A DNA stretch of 64,000 nucleotides, from NCBI GenBank assembly GCA_003255065.1, contig QAOA01006587.1, forward strand, positions 62,001 to 126,000, given 5' to 3'. The position numbers were made by a program, and so were the translations under genes. This stretch comes from Cercis canadensis (Eukaryota > Streptophyta > Magnoliopsida > Fabales > Fabaceae). This document shows positions 51,313-63,560 of this stretch, in pieces. Each line of letters opens with the position of its first letter. Position 1 is the stretch's first letter. The notes below the pieces were generated by a model. It made no database searches. It saw only the letters and a program-made list of their open reading frames with translations, and was not told the origin of the DNA.

Positions 51313-54300
51313 ATGCAGAAGAGGGAGCAGGGCAAGTCAGGTGGAACCGCAGGCAGCGCCTCGGGGCCACCGGCAAAGAGAGGCCGCCCCTTTGGTAGCA
51401 GTAACAACAGTGCCGCCGCTGCAGCAGCTGCCGCATCCGCCGCCGAGACTGCTCCGCCAGCATTGCTTGGCCCATCTCTCCATGTTCACAGCTCCTTTGC
51501 CGGTTAGTTTTCTCAAAACGATAGCTTTCTCCTTCGGTAGATGCTTGTTCTTGTTCCTGTCCCATTCGATACATATTCCAAAGTGAAAAATTAATAAAAC
51601 ATAGCTTTCTTATGGTAATTTGAGTTCAGAGTTGGAACGAATTCACAAAATACAGAGTTATTTAGTTTTATTTGAAGCTCAATGCAAACCTTAGAAATCT
51701 CAGAATAGGAGAGGGATGCTTTAATTTGAGATTGTATGTACTATGGGAAAAGGAGGAATGGCGTTTGGGAAAATAGTAGTTCATTCATCAACACTTCACC
51801 CCGCCAAAAGAAAAAGGATGCTGGGATTTTCTGACTTTGAGGGGAGTTTGGCAAATTGAAAAAACTGGTTCATAACCTTTTAAGTTTGAACTTTGTGTTA
51901 ATTTAAATTGGTATCAAATTATACTTAGTTTGTCTAAAATTTAGTTCTGAACTGGTTCTAATATCAAATATAAATTCGTCAATCATTTTTATTAAAATTT
52001 TAAATCATAAGCAAATTTTAAACATTGAAATAGAATAAGAAGGGGTGCATAAAAGCCACTAGGTGTGATCTAGTGGTGAGGTGTTTGGCTAGGTTGTTGG
52101 AGGTTATGGGTTTGAACCTCCTTGTTGTCATGTAAGCGAAAAAGACAAGGCATACATAAATGTGGAAACTTTTTATTCAAATAGTGATATAATTAAATTT
52201 GGTTACATATATAAGGAACGAATGAGGTACAGAAAAACAGGTTATATGAAAGCCAACTTTGCATAGGTTTCCTTTTGAACTAGTTTGGAATCAAAAGTTG
52301 ATCATTTTTTTTTTTTTTAGAAGTACTAGTTTTTCAATTTTTGAATGATTGCCAAACATGGAATGTTTTAAAACAAGCTTCAAGCTTAAGCTTTTGTCAA
52401 ATTTATTCCCAATGTGACTTTATATTCAACTGTTGAAAGGCTAGCCATGTACAACAGAGTCATATCTGCATCTGTGTTGAACCAATCACTGATACCAGAT
52501 CATGGGCCTACTCTTACCTTCCCCATTTTCTTGCCTTTCTCTTTTCTTTCTCCCTATATCAAGGGAAGTTTCCAAACAGTTCATCTTGCCTTCCCCTGCC
52601 CTCCCTTTTTCTTTATTTTCCTTGTTTGTTCTGGATTCTTATTTTCCATGAACTTTACACTGTATGTCAAATCTTGTGACATCGATTACTTTTCTATTTC
52701 TGTAATCTATGGGTCTGAACTTTCTCTTTCAGAGGAAGAGTTTGTTTTANCTTTCTCTTATCTTTCTCCCTATATCAAGGGAAGTTTCCAAACAGTTCAT
52801 CTTGCCTTCCCCTGCCCTCCCTTTTTCTTTATTTTCCTTGTTTGTTCCGGATTCTTATTTTCCATGAACTTTACACTGTATGTCAAATCTTGTGACATCG
52901 ATTACTTTTCTATTTCTGTAATCTATGGGTCTGAACTTTCTCTTTCAGAGGAAGAGTTTGTTTTAATGAGCAGAAATTAACACAGGCGCACACAAGACAA
53001 CATTCTTTATATAACTAAAACCTAGACATAAAGGAATAAGGATGTCAGTTTTTCCAGTTGGCTGCTACTTAGAAGAGAGTTGAGGACTACTTTGGTGTGC
53101 AGTATCACAAAACAATTACTACCCTACCTCCCCATTCTTAGAGACAAAGGCTAAGTACAAGTCATTATATAGCTAAGAACTAAAACAGTGTTTGATTACA
53201 GGACTTCAAATGCCATGTGGATTAGAAATGGAAGGATAATTATGATTTCATGTTTGTAGGCTCTTAGTTCTTTCACTAAGGTTGTTTCTCTTGGAGATCC
53301 GAAGAGGCTAAGACAGGAAGTCTTGGCATATGCTATGTGTTCTTAGAGAAGACAAAGGATGATAGCTTGCTTTTGTTAGTCTCCAGTAGCATTTTGTTTG
53401 CATTGTTGTATTCTTTTTAATTTTATTTCTCCTGCTTTTCCAGATCAAAACAATAAAAGAATTGTTCTGGCTCTTCAAAGTGGTTTGAAGAGCGAGCTAA
53501 CCTGGGCCTTAAATACTCTTACACTGCTCTCTTTTAAAGAAAAGGATGACATGCGCAAAGATGCTACTCCCCTGGCAAAAATTCCTGGTTTGCTTGATGC
53601 AGTTCTCCAAGTTGTATGTGCTACCAATCTTATAATCTTGAGTTTAGTGCCCACATTTATCTTTCTTGTATAAACTGCTTGAAGAAGATTTATTGAACTT
53701 ACTTATTTGTTAATCTTATTCTTAGCATTTTCCTTCTTCTTCTTCACCATCATCATTTTTTTATTTTGTATATGCAATGATGTTGTTTCATTCTCTCTTT
53801 ATTAAATGAAACAGATAGATGACTGGCATGACATAGCACTCCCAAAGGAGCTCATTAAGACACCAAGGGTCAGATCATTAGGTGCAAATTCAGTTGTGAC
53901 TGGATTTGGGAATGAGTATGAAGCATTGGGATCTAATGGTACTCTCTCCCGTCCTGGGTAAATCTGTTGCACTCTGATGTTTTCTTTCCTTTTAGTTTCC
54001 AAATTTGGAATTAGATAATATATTTTTCAATAAAAGAAAAAGAGAATGAATCTGAATGTAGGATAATGTTCTTAATGCAGCCTTTTATCTGGTCCTACTG
54101 GTACAGAATCAACACACCAGAATGGCATGACAAAATCTCGTCCTTCAGAGTTGTGGTTTGATGAAGACAGTTTGTTCAATTTAGATGATGAAGGGCGAGC
54201 AGAAAAACAGCAGTGTGCCGTTGCTGCTTCAAATATCTTAAGGAACTTCTCTTTCATGCCAGACAATGAAGTTATCATGGCCCAAAATCGACATTGTTTG

Positions 54301-56233
54301 GAAACAGTCTTCCAATGCATAGATGATTACATCACAGGTGAGAATTGTTGTTGATCGAAGCTTACCTGTTTTCATTTTTAATATATGGTCTGACTACTAT
54401 TTTCAATAATTGGTCTGACTAATTAGAAGATGAAATTATCTTACTACATTTCAAAACCTTTGTGCTTTTTGATTTGAAATATTTTAAGGAAGCTTAACAT
54501 CCTAATCTGGGCCTGATGAGGTGATATGCATGTTATTGTTTAACTATTAGTGGCAAAGTGCACCAAATTCTGTATGTTATTGTTTAAGACCTGCCCTGAC
54601 ATGCAACGCATAACCAGGTCTAGTTGATATAGGATCTTATTTAATTGCTTAGGCATTTATTTGGGACAACTAAGTGGATTTAAACAGGAGCCTCTTGACT
54701 GGGAAAGAAGATACTTCTCTAACATATTTAAAGGCAGATGGACTCATTGAATATGAGTGCTCAAAAATTTCAATTGACATTAGAAGTGTATGGTTATTAA
54801 ATGTTTGAGGTTTGAATCCTTGAAGAAAAGAAAAATCCGCTGAAGCAAAAAAGAAAGAAGAGAATAATCTCTATCGTGTACTGATGTGAAAACTTCATTT
54901 TCAATACTTCCCTTTAAGTACTTTTTTGTCATATAAATTAACTCATGGATGACAGTATTGTTATGGGAAAAAAATTCTTTTCGTTGAACCTGGTATGCAA
55001 TCTTGGTAATGGCACATTATCCATGGTATCTTAACCCCTTTGTGGTAATTTTAATAGCTTAATTGGTGCCAATTATTCAGTGATTTAATCGTTTAATAAT
55101 CTATTTGACAGTCCTTGCTTAAGAAAGAAAAATTCCCTGAAGAAAAAAGAAAGAAGAGAATAATCTCTATCTCGTGTACTGATGTGAAAACTTCATTTTC
55201 AATACTTCCCTATATTTTTTGTCATATAAATCATCTCTGAAAGTTTGTAATGTTGACAGAGGATGAAGAACTTGTAACAAATGCACTAGAGACAATTGTG
55301 AACTTGGCTCCACTACTGGACCTTCGAATATTTAGCTCATCCAAGCCATCATTTATCAAAATCACGTAAGTAATTTGATATACCTTTCTCTGTCCTTTTT
55401 GCATGCCAATGTAATTGTCTTTTTTACTGATTGATAAATTGTTGTATTTCTCACCAAACAGAGAGAAACGTGCAGTTCAAGCTGTCATGGGTATGTTGGA
55501 ATCTACTGTCAAAGCCTGGCATTGTGCTGCTGCTGAATTACTTGGGCGTTTGATCATTAATCCTGACAATGAGCCTTTCCTGCTTCCATTTTTTCCACAG
55601 GTTAAAATTCTGAAATGTAAATTACCTTTCTTGCTAATCTCTTGTGTGCACCAAAAGATGTAATGGCGACTGACTGAATACTGCAGATACACAAGCGATT
55701 AGTTGATCTTATCAGCTTACCAGCATTAGATGCACAGGCAGCTGCTATAGGTGCTCTCTATAACCTTGCTGAAGTTAATATGGACTGCAGGTTGAAGATT
55801 GCTAGTGAGAGATGGTGGGTCTCTCAATTCCCTTTTTATTCATTTATTAATATTAATGATTTTTGTGGTTCTGTTATTGTTATAAACTCATGATAAGGTA
55901 TTTTTCTTTAAATTTCCGCATGGAAGCTTGTTAATGGAATGTTATAACACTAACTGGTCAAAATTCCCCAATCACAGGGCAATAGATCGACTGCTTAAAG
56001 TGATAAAGACACCACATCCTGTTCCAGAAGTTTGCAGGAAAGCTGCCATGATATTGGAGAGTCTTGTCTCTGAGCCGCAAAACAGAGCTTTGTTGCTAGC
56101 CTATGAGAATGCTTTTGCAGAGATACTTTTCTCAGATGGTAGATATTCTGATACATTTGCGAGGATACTGTATGAACTAACATCTAGACCAAATAACAAA
56201 GTGGCATCAGCTCGTGGTATCTGGGGTATGTAA
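51313..56233 (+). CDS. LFR: LFR: armadillo-repeat SWI/SNF-associated protein
   Basis: Eight exons: 51313-51502, 53444-53613, 53815-53957, 54081-54337, 55260-55365, 55462-55600, 55687-55814 and 55978-56233. They join in frame with GT/AG borders to 462 residues, about the length of Arabidopsis LEAF AND FLOWER RELATED (At3g22990). LFR is a nuclear protein that works with SWI/SNF chromatin remodelling complexes in leaf and flower development. The N-terminus has KRGRPFGS (22-29) with the RGRP core of an AT-hook, then eight alanines (34-41). From about residue 64 the protein is helical repeat sequence of ARM/HEAT type (QSGLKSELTWALNTLTLLSF, CAVAASNILRNFSFM, AAAELLGRLIINPDNEPF, AAAIGALYNLAEVN, KAAMILESLVSEPQNRALL). 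It ends ARGIWGM, as in the family. The start is the first ATG of the frame after a GA-rich leader. Intron 1 (1.9 kb) contains a SINE-like sequence and an assembly duplication; the exons are unaffected. Confidence 0.96.
52040..52160 (+). repeat. tRNA-derived SINE-like sequence in LFR intron 1
   Basis: TGATCTAGTGGTGAGG (about 52066-52081) fits a pol III A box and GGTTTGAACCT (52109-52119) a B box, with about 30 bases between them, the usual spacing in plant SINEs. It does not fold as a tRNA. Confidence 0.55.
52535..52965. repeat. Direct duplication around a single N in LFR intron 1 (assembly scar)
   Basis: Bases 52535-52749 and 52751-52965 are 215-bp near-identical copies (GTTCTGGATTC versus GTTCCGGATTC) with one N at 52750. 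The intron is probably about 216 bp shorter in reality. Confidence 0.88.
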
Positions 56234-56866
56234 CTCTGAATTGTTTCGGTTATCTGCGATATGGATGTGGCTTCTAAAACTTGAAATAGCATTCAGATGA
56301 CTGATTAATTTCTATGTTGTAATTCTAAATGTAAATATTTCTTGTTGTAGGTGTAAATCAGTCAATACCTTGAGTTTCTTCCAAGTTCCTTTACCTTATT
56401 ATTGACTTATTACCTTTGATGTCTAATTGTTTCTTCTGTTTTAACGCTCTAATATCAAGTACTTCTGTCTCAAGGTTACCATTTTTCCTCCCCTATTTAA
56501 CTTAATGGGTTGCCTTAATCTGTCAAACATTTGTTTCTAAATTGTAAACATAAGAGATGATAGAGTTCAACTTCAGTATACATTTGTTTCTAAATTGTTT
56601 CTAAATTGATTAATATATCATGTCTTTTAGCATAATCTTCGAACCATTCAAAGAAAGACATATTGATTTCCATGATATTTAATTTATGATAATAAAATAT
56701 TTTGAGTGTATTTGTTATGTATTTATCAATTTTTTTTGAAATACTAATCCCTTTTCTCTTTATTAGAATCTTTAATGAAGTTTTTACTAAGATATTTCTT
56801 ATTTATTTGTATTTTTTTTATATGACATTAAGTTGACTATAAAAATCTGAAGCACTTGCTATGAAC
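56234..56866. other. LFR 3' region
   Basis: Presumed 3' UTR and AT-rich DNA, ending at the hAT-like MITE; the last 8 bases (CTATGAAC, 56859-56866) are its left target duplication. Confidence 0.5.
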
Positions 56867-57362
56867 CAATGTTTTAAAAGCCGAATTGGATCAAGTGGTT
56901 TGATCGGTGCTCGGTCTATATTTTAGTTCGGTTAGGGGGGTCAAACCGCTAAAAATCGGCGTGAACCAGTATGGTTTTACATAATTGGATGGTTCATTGA
57001 AAATACTATTTTTTTTTTCTAAAACTAATGCGTATTTTGTAAATAAATTTGTATTATAATTTATTTATTCTTATTTAGATTGCATAATAGGTAAATATTA
57101 GTCATAAGAAGATTCGAACTCTCATTCTAAGAAAAATAAAAGACATTTGCCATTAGGCCAATTTTAATTTTATCATCAAATGTGCAAAAAAAAATATTTA
57201 TTTAACTTAAGTTATACAATAGGTATATTAAATATTATATTTATATAAAAATCATATTTATGACGTCATCGGTCTGATCGTTTAGTCAAACTGGTTGGAC
57301 CGGTTTAATCGGTGCTCATTTTAAAAAATGGTTCGCTCACCAGTCTGATTTTTAAAACATTG
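56867..57362. mobile_element. hAT-like MITE, copy 2 (496 bp)
   Basis: It begins CAATGTTTTAAAAG and ends TTTTTAAAACATTG, giving inverted terminal repeats of about 13 bp with CA...TG ends. Perfect 8-bp target duplications CTATGAAC flank it (56859-56866 and 57363-57370). It is the same family and orientation as 11181-11728, sharing the whole order of internal blocks. The perfect duplication, versus one mismatch for copy 1, suggests this insertion is the younger. Confidence 0.92.
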
Positions 57363-57370
57363 CTATGAAC

Positions 57371-59507
57371 ATCAAGATTTTACCGTGAAATTTGCTCCAC
57401 TTTCCCAAAAATTCTTTTAATCTTTGAAACTAAGAAAGGAATGAAAACCGTGCACCAGATGCAGCAGATTATCATAACAACCAGTCCTGTAAACACCTAA
57501 ATATAAAAATAGAGAACGTTCCAAACAGCTTTTAACTTAGATGAGAATACTCTCACTAACATGCTATCTTCCATACAGATTAATATTGTGATGAAAACAA
57601 GCTTAATGGGATAAATGTGTTGAGCAAATCCAGCACAGCTTCCTTCATTCTCAAGTTAAAAATGTCGTGCTGGATTGACTCTAGCTCACATTTAAACAGG
57701 TTCCAACATAAGCAACCCTAATCGGTTTTAATGGCTTTAAACTTTAAAGAGAAACACTACACTCACTCCTCGTGCCTCATATTCTTTTAGTAGGGTTCAG
57801 CTCAACTTACACAAGTTATGGTCGTCCTACTTTTTTTTAAAAAAATAAAATTATTTTCACATTTATTCTCTTCTTTTGGCCTTATTTTCACTTTTGTTCA
57901 CTTCTTTTATTTTCCCTTCATCATTTCCTCCCTTCTAAATAGATGAAGAATATAGCACTTATAAATACTTGAATTGAACTTTTTGTAATGCTTCAACTGG
58001 TCATATATATCGCTTTTAAGGCTGGGGAGATGCTCAAAATTAAATTTAATACTTAGAGTGGCTACTTCTTAATGGTATAGAAATTTGTTTCTAATACCAA
58101 GATCAACCAAAAGGTAATTTACACACATCAATAGTGGTTAAAAAAATTCTGAGATACCATCATATCTATCCATTTTGTACACCAAAAAGAATGAAAAAAA
58201 AATAACAATAATAGATGAACATCTAAATGAAACTTAATATTGTTTGACAAATCTAGGTCTATCTCCAGTGTATGTATAATAATCTTCTTTACTATGAGAG
58301 AAAAAATCGATACAAAAAATCCATTGAGTTTTAATGACCAAAACCAATCCAAAATCTATTGTACTTCCTCTCTCATAAACTCCAAAAACACTATGAAATC
58401 TGTCTCAGATATACAGCATCACCTTGATATGAAGGTTGGTTCACTCAACCAATTCTTGGCACAACATACAAGAAATTTATCATGGACATGAAATGTTTTA
58501 GAAGTATGGTTATAAAGGTAGAGCTAAAATCAAAATGTTGGAGGGGCAGTTTTATTTGAAGTGCCACAACCAGGGAATTTTGGTGTGAAGATGGATTTAG
58601 TGTACTAGGGTTCTTAAAGGATCTCTTTGTTTATTGCTTCACAACTGCACATCCATCGGATCATTTGAGGTCTTTATAACCAAAAAACATGGTATCACAG
58701 CGTCTTGGACCCATTTGATAACGCTGTTGTTTAGAATTGGCCCTTAAAAGGCTAATTTGTGACTTAGCAAATGATGATATCTTGATGTAGGATGCTTTAT
58801 CAGTTCCAACAAAATTAGACACAACTTGATAACAGCCAGAGACATTGAATGAATTGAAGTGTGAAAAGGGTACTTTCCACCACAGTGCCCCTTTCAGGCT
58901 TTATATGTAGAAAATTTTAGTCCAATTAGTGCAGCAATGCAGCCTAGAAAAATCATAAATCTCACCATGGGAAAGAACTGTGGAGGAATAAAAGCTTCGA
59001 TTTTCTATTTCCAGCATAGCCTTTTCAATTCTGAACTTAATTCGGGATTTACTTTTACAGATGAAATTTCCAATAGAGATTGTTTCCCACAGGGTTTTCA
59101 TGTAAAGACGGTCAAAATGAAAATATATTTTGGGGTCTTATAGTGACATTAGATATTCATAGAAAAAAACACTTTATATTCCTCTGAAGCAGAATAAGAT
59201 ATTCGCTTCTAACTCCAACATGTATAGATAGCAACTGCTACCAAAATAGATAGCAACTTCTACCAAAATAGATAGATCAACATAACTCCCCCATTACCTT
59301 TCCATTCTCTAACAGCTTTAGCTAACATACCATATTGAACAATAATGAGAGTTGCATACAACTTAGGGCTGCTCTCTGGATATCAGTTAACAATGTAAAG
59401 GGACTCAACTTTGAAAATTAAGTTTAGTTGCACACCACTGTGAGTGGTGTGCATTGATCTCAGCTATCTGATTAATTAAAGTTTTAGGTATTTGGTAAAC
59501 ATTCAAT
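57371..59507. other. Gene-free intergenic DNA between LFR and KCS
   Basis: No coding region recognised. A perfect hairpin (GCACACCACT, GTG loop, AGTGGTGTGC) lies at 59430-59452. A moderately open minus-strand stretch at 59101-58901 has no family resemblance. Confidence 0.5.
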
Positions 59508-59759
59508 GAGTAAAATACATTTTCGTTATTAAATTATTTTTCAAATATATATTTAATTTGATTTATTTTTTGTGTCACTTTAATTATCGAATAATCATAT
59601 TATCCACTAAATCAATCCTCCATAGCACAACAAATGATAACTTAAAAGACTAATTTGGTGGGCATAGTAATTATTAGGAGACTAAAATTATACAAAAATA
59701 AATTAATGACTAAAGTGACATTTAAGAAATAATTCAAAGATAAAAAAGGTATTTAACTC
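59508..59759. mobile_element. MITE, about 252 bp
   Basis: The left end GAGTAAAATACATTTTCG and the reverse complement of the right end GAGTTAAATACCTTTTTTA are imperfect inverted repeats that continue for about 35 bp (both reach AAATTATTTTTC/GAATTATTTCTT). Internal GTGTCACTTTA and its complement TAAAGTGACAT are also inverted. Flanks ATTCAAT and ATTCTAT may be a weak target duplication. Confidence 0.6.
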
Positions 59760-60101
59760 TATTCTATATTCCTAGTGAAGTTTAGTTGCTGCCAAATATG
59801 CAGGTGAGAAATGATATGAAAGTAATGTATAACTGGCCTTGAAAATGTGCTTCTGAAAAGGTCAATGAATACACTGAAATCGTCATTATATAACAAATTA
59901 TGTAATAAATGTGCAATTGAGGTAATAATTGTATACACATGCACTCTTTAAACTCTCAGTAATAGACTAGTACAAGAAGAAAGAAAGTGGACCACTTGGG
60001 AGTAATCTTCTCTATTTTTGCACACTGCCTAACATTAACTATAAGACTTTAATCAAGTATCTTCCATTTTAGATTCCCTCCCTAAAAAAACGAGGTCTAG
60101 T
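59760..60101. other. 3' flank of the KCS gene
   Basis: On the minus strand this is the presumed 3' UTR and downstream DNA of the ketoacyl-CoA synthase. No other feature seen. Confidence 0.45.
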
Positions 60102-63072
60102 TTAGGAACCATTATTAATGGTTTCCACTTTTGGCACATGAACAGGAAAATCATGAATCTCATCCATCCAAGGATTCTTCTCCTTTGCAGGATTAATGGT
60201 CCTCAATGCACGCCACACAGCACTGTTGCACTTGAACCCAGACCCAAATGCAATCTGCCAAGTCCTATCACCCTTCCTAATCCTCCCCTTAGCCTCAGTG
60301 TAAGCCAATTCATACCACAAGGAACTACTAGAAGTGTTACCAAACCTATATAGAGTCATCCTTGAAGGCTCCATGTGCCAATCAGTGAGCTCAAGATTCT
60401 TCTCTAATTCATCTAGCACTGCTCTCCCACCAGCATGAATGCAAAAGTGATCAAAAGCTAGCTTAAAATCTGGGATATATGGCTTTATCTTCATCTTCAA
60501 CACTTTTCTAGCCACTAAGGTAACAAAAAAGAGAAGCTGTTCTGACATTGGAAGGACTAAGGGCCCAAGTGTGGTGATGTTAGTTTTTAGGGCTTCTCCA
60601 GCAACAGCCATTAGGTCTTTTGAGAGTGCCACACCAATTCTTTTGGTGTCATCTTCTTCTTGGAAGACACAACCATAGGATTTATCATCTGCACCTTTGT
60701 GGGTACGCACAGTGTGGACCAGTTGATACTTGGCGCGGCGGCTATCGGAAGAACGGTTGGAAAGGAGGATTGCTGCACCTCCCATTCTAAACAGACAATT
60801 GGAGACAAGCATTGACCGATTGTTGCCAAAATACCAGTTCAGAGTGATGTTCTCCATGCTTACCACTAGGGCATAAGAGTTAGGGTGCACCTATACATCA
60901 TAAAGAGGTGAAAAATTAGCTTCTTACAATTTTGTGAGAGGGCAATATACTTACATAAACACACAAAACGTATAACCCACTAGTAGAAAATGAGTAATAA
61001 TATATACATATGCTTTTCACAATAGATAACCAATTTTGAATTACGTAAAAAAATTTCAAGTGAGATAAGTTAAACTCAGTATTTTATTATATTTACAACT
61101 TGTAGGAAGCCTGTGGATTATTTTTATGTAATTACCATTAGTCGTATAAGATTATCTCTACAAAAGCTTTTAACATTTTGTAAATGAGGGAGTAATCCTC
61201 AGATAAGCCCAAAGAAAATAGAGTCTAAATACAAAGTCGAGTAAACAATTCTAAATCATATGACTAGAAATTAAAGATTTTGAGTTTGACCCATTTATTA
61301 CTAGGTCATTTTGGAAATTGGGTTATTGTTTATAAATGCATTTGGTTGCAGATATATACAGCTCAGAATTACGTAGTCGTTATCGGATCATTAATTGCAA
61401 CATGCAAGAGCTTCAATTGCCCACTCCAGCTCAATGCGGAAAAAATCAAAAAGATCTCTTTTTAAAGGCATAAGCATCTAAAAATGTCCAAATCAATTAA
61501 AAAGGGGACAAATCTTAGTACACTTGGGGGTTTTGGGTACATAAGGATTGTGGGAAGGCAATAAATGGGTTGGCTAACCTAACAAGCTGCCAGCAATTAA
61601 CCTGGATTATGAATATGGACCAGCTGGAAATCTACACAACTCGCACATGCATGCAGGGGGGTCCATAAGTGATCTACAGGATGTTTTGATTTCCAACTTA
61701 CGGCTCCCATTTGAACTTTGGCCACACATAGATACTATGGGTTCCATGTTCAAGTGATCACATCCTCAAGGGAAAACAAAACGTAAGTACTAATTAAGAA
61801 ATGTTACTTCATATATTTTTTATGCCTACATACACATAATCTGAATTTGGCTATAGAATATATAAACTTTAATTATATCTATATCAATCTTAAACTTTTT
61901 TGTGCAGCTTTGATTTTCTACACTTCTGCGTGAAATTTTCAAACACTATTTCTCCAATAAATCACAAACTGATTGAGAGATCTTATGCCTACCAACAGAA
62001 GAAATATAAAATAAAGTGAAATGGGAAATTTTCTATGGTGATAAGTTGACATCCATGCCTAGATGTATTGAAGAGCTTTCACACTACATCAAAACATGAT
62101 ACAAATTTTAAGGATCACAATATAGACCTAAGAATCCATGATATTCCTAGCATGGATGCTAAAAAAAAATTGGTATTGGCGTCATAGTGTGACCCAAAAG
62201 GAGATAATTTAATCATCAGGTGAGGGTTTTAATAGAGGTTCTAAGTTTCTACTTCTGATATTAAAAAAGAGAATCAAAAGATAAATACAAACCTGCAAGA
62301 GCTGTTTGGCAAGGTCAATAGAGAGAAGCCCAGCACTGCATCCCATGCCACCAAGATTGTAGCTCAAAATATTCCCTCTCAACTTGTAGTGATTAACAAT
62401 CATGGCAGAGAGTGATGGTGTGGGATTGAATAAGCTGCAATTTACCACCAAAATCCCAATATCCTTGGCCTTCACACCAGTCTTAGCCAAAAGCTGATCA
62501 ATGGCTCCAAACATCACTTCTTCTGCCTCTTTCCTAGCTTCAGCCATACATGGGTTTGGTGGTACCCTCAACACTGCAGGGGGCAAGTATGTCTTCTGCC
62601 CCAAACCAGACCTCTCCAAAATCTTCTTCTGAAAGGACAAGTTCTCTTCTGAGAAGCTTCCTGTGAGATTAGATCTTTCCATGAAAATCTCCCTTGTGCA
62701 CATTTTCTCTGCCTCTGGCTTGTAACATGCAAAGTCCACCAAGTAAACACCTCTTGGGCGGCTCATGAAGTAAAGGGTAGCTAAGAATACAATAAGACTT
62801 GAACATATAGTTACTGAGACAAGATTGAACTTGAGATTTTCCCATAATTGGACAAGGTCTGGAAGAGAAAGAGTTGAGAGTTGAGCTGAAGCTATGCCAA
62901 TAATTGGTATGAGCAAGAGGTACATAGCATTGGAGATTAAGATGTGGTACCCAAGCTTCACATATTTGAGTCTCACAGATAGGAGAAAGTTGGGAAGTTT
63001 GTTCTTTTTCTCTTGTGGAGCTTCAACAGAAATGGTGCCAGATTCCGGATTTGGTTTTTTACAATCTGCCAT
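60102..63072 (-). CDS. KCS20: 3-ketoacyl-CoA synthase, KCS2/KCS20 type
   Basis: Two exons (63072-62293 and 60890-60102) joined by a phase-0 intron of 1.4 kb give 522 residues, normal for the family. The enzyme condenses malonyl-CoA with long-chain acyl-CoA in the ER, the first and chain-length-determining step of very-long-chain fatty-acid elongation. KCS2 and KCS20 supply suberin and wax precursors of C20-C22 and longer. Two membrane segments lie at about 45-64 and 84-103. The catalytic triad is present: Cys245 in GGMGCSAG, His412 in FCIHAGG and Asn445 in RFGNTSSSS, with spacing like FAE1 Cys223-His391-Asn424. [14 protein letters not shown] and the C-terminal [12 protein letters not shown] match the KCS2/KCS20 and nearby KCS11 subgroup; I favour KCS2/20 from the N-terminus ([19 protein letters not shown]). 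The start is the only ATG before the conserved N-terminus. It is not part of the Arabidopsis-like gene block to its left. Confidence 0.96.
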
Positions 63073-63560
63073 GAGGGAAGCTCTTGAAACTTAGAGATTC
63101 AAAGTGGGGTTATTGAGTTTTTGTATAAGAATACCAAGAATTACAGAAGCAAAAGCGTCTAGATTTTGGATATCAAAAGGGAAGTTTTGTTGTAAAGAAC
63201 TAGACTTTTGGAAAAGAGTATTTGTTTGGCAAAAGAAAAAAAATGTGTGAGAAGAGAAGGGGAAGAGAATAATGGCTTGCAAAAAGATGGAAGAGGAGAG
63301 GGTTTTAAAGGGTGTGAAGGAAGAGAGAGAAAGATATGGGAGGCGGATACAACTACCCCAACGAACTTTTAATTGTTATTTGTTAGCCTGCGGAGGCATT
63401 GAATTTGCCAACCGGGAACTAGCGGGGATTCCTTCTCTGGGCTTATTCTGTATTTGACCTTGCTCTTGTCATTTATTGCTGCTTTGCCACTACACAGGGG
63501 CATTTTTACAAGCGGAACACGTGCATGCATGTTATGGATGAACGAACAGACCTGATCTAT
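63073..63560 (-). promoter_or_regulatory. Promoter and leader of the KCS gene
   Basis: Read on the minus strand, a TATA-like CTTTAAAACC at about 63301-63310 lies about 230 bases upstream of the ATG and is followed by a pyrimidine-rich leader. CACGTG-type sequence (ACACGTGC, about 63518-63526) lies further upstream. Confidence 0.5.

Noticed and set aside
52414..52980. 188-codon plus-strand ORF with an internal repeat
   Set aside because: It crosses an N and repeats the same sequence because of an assembly duplication inside an LFR intron.
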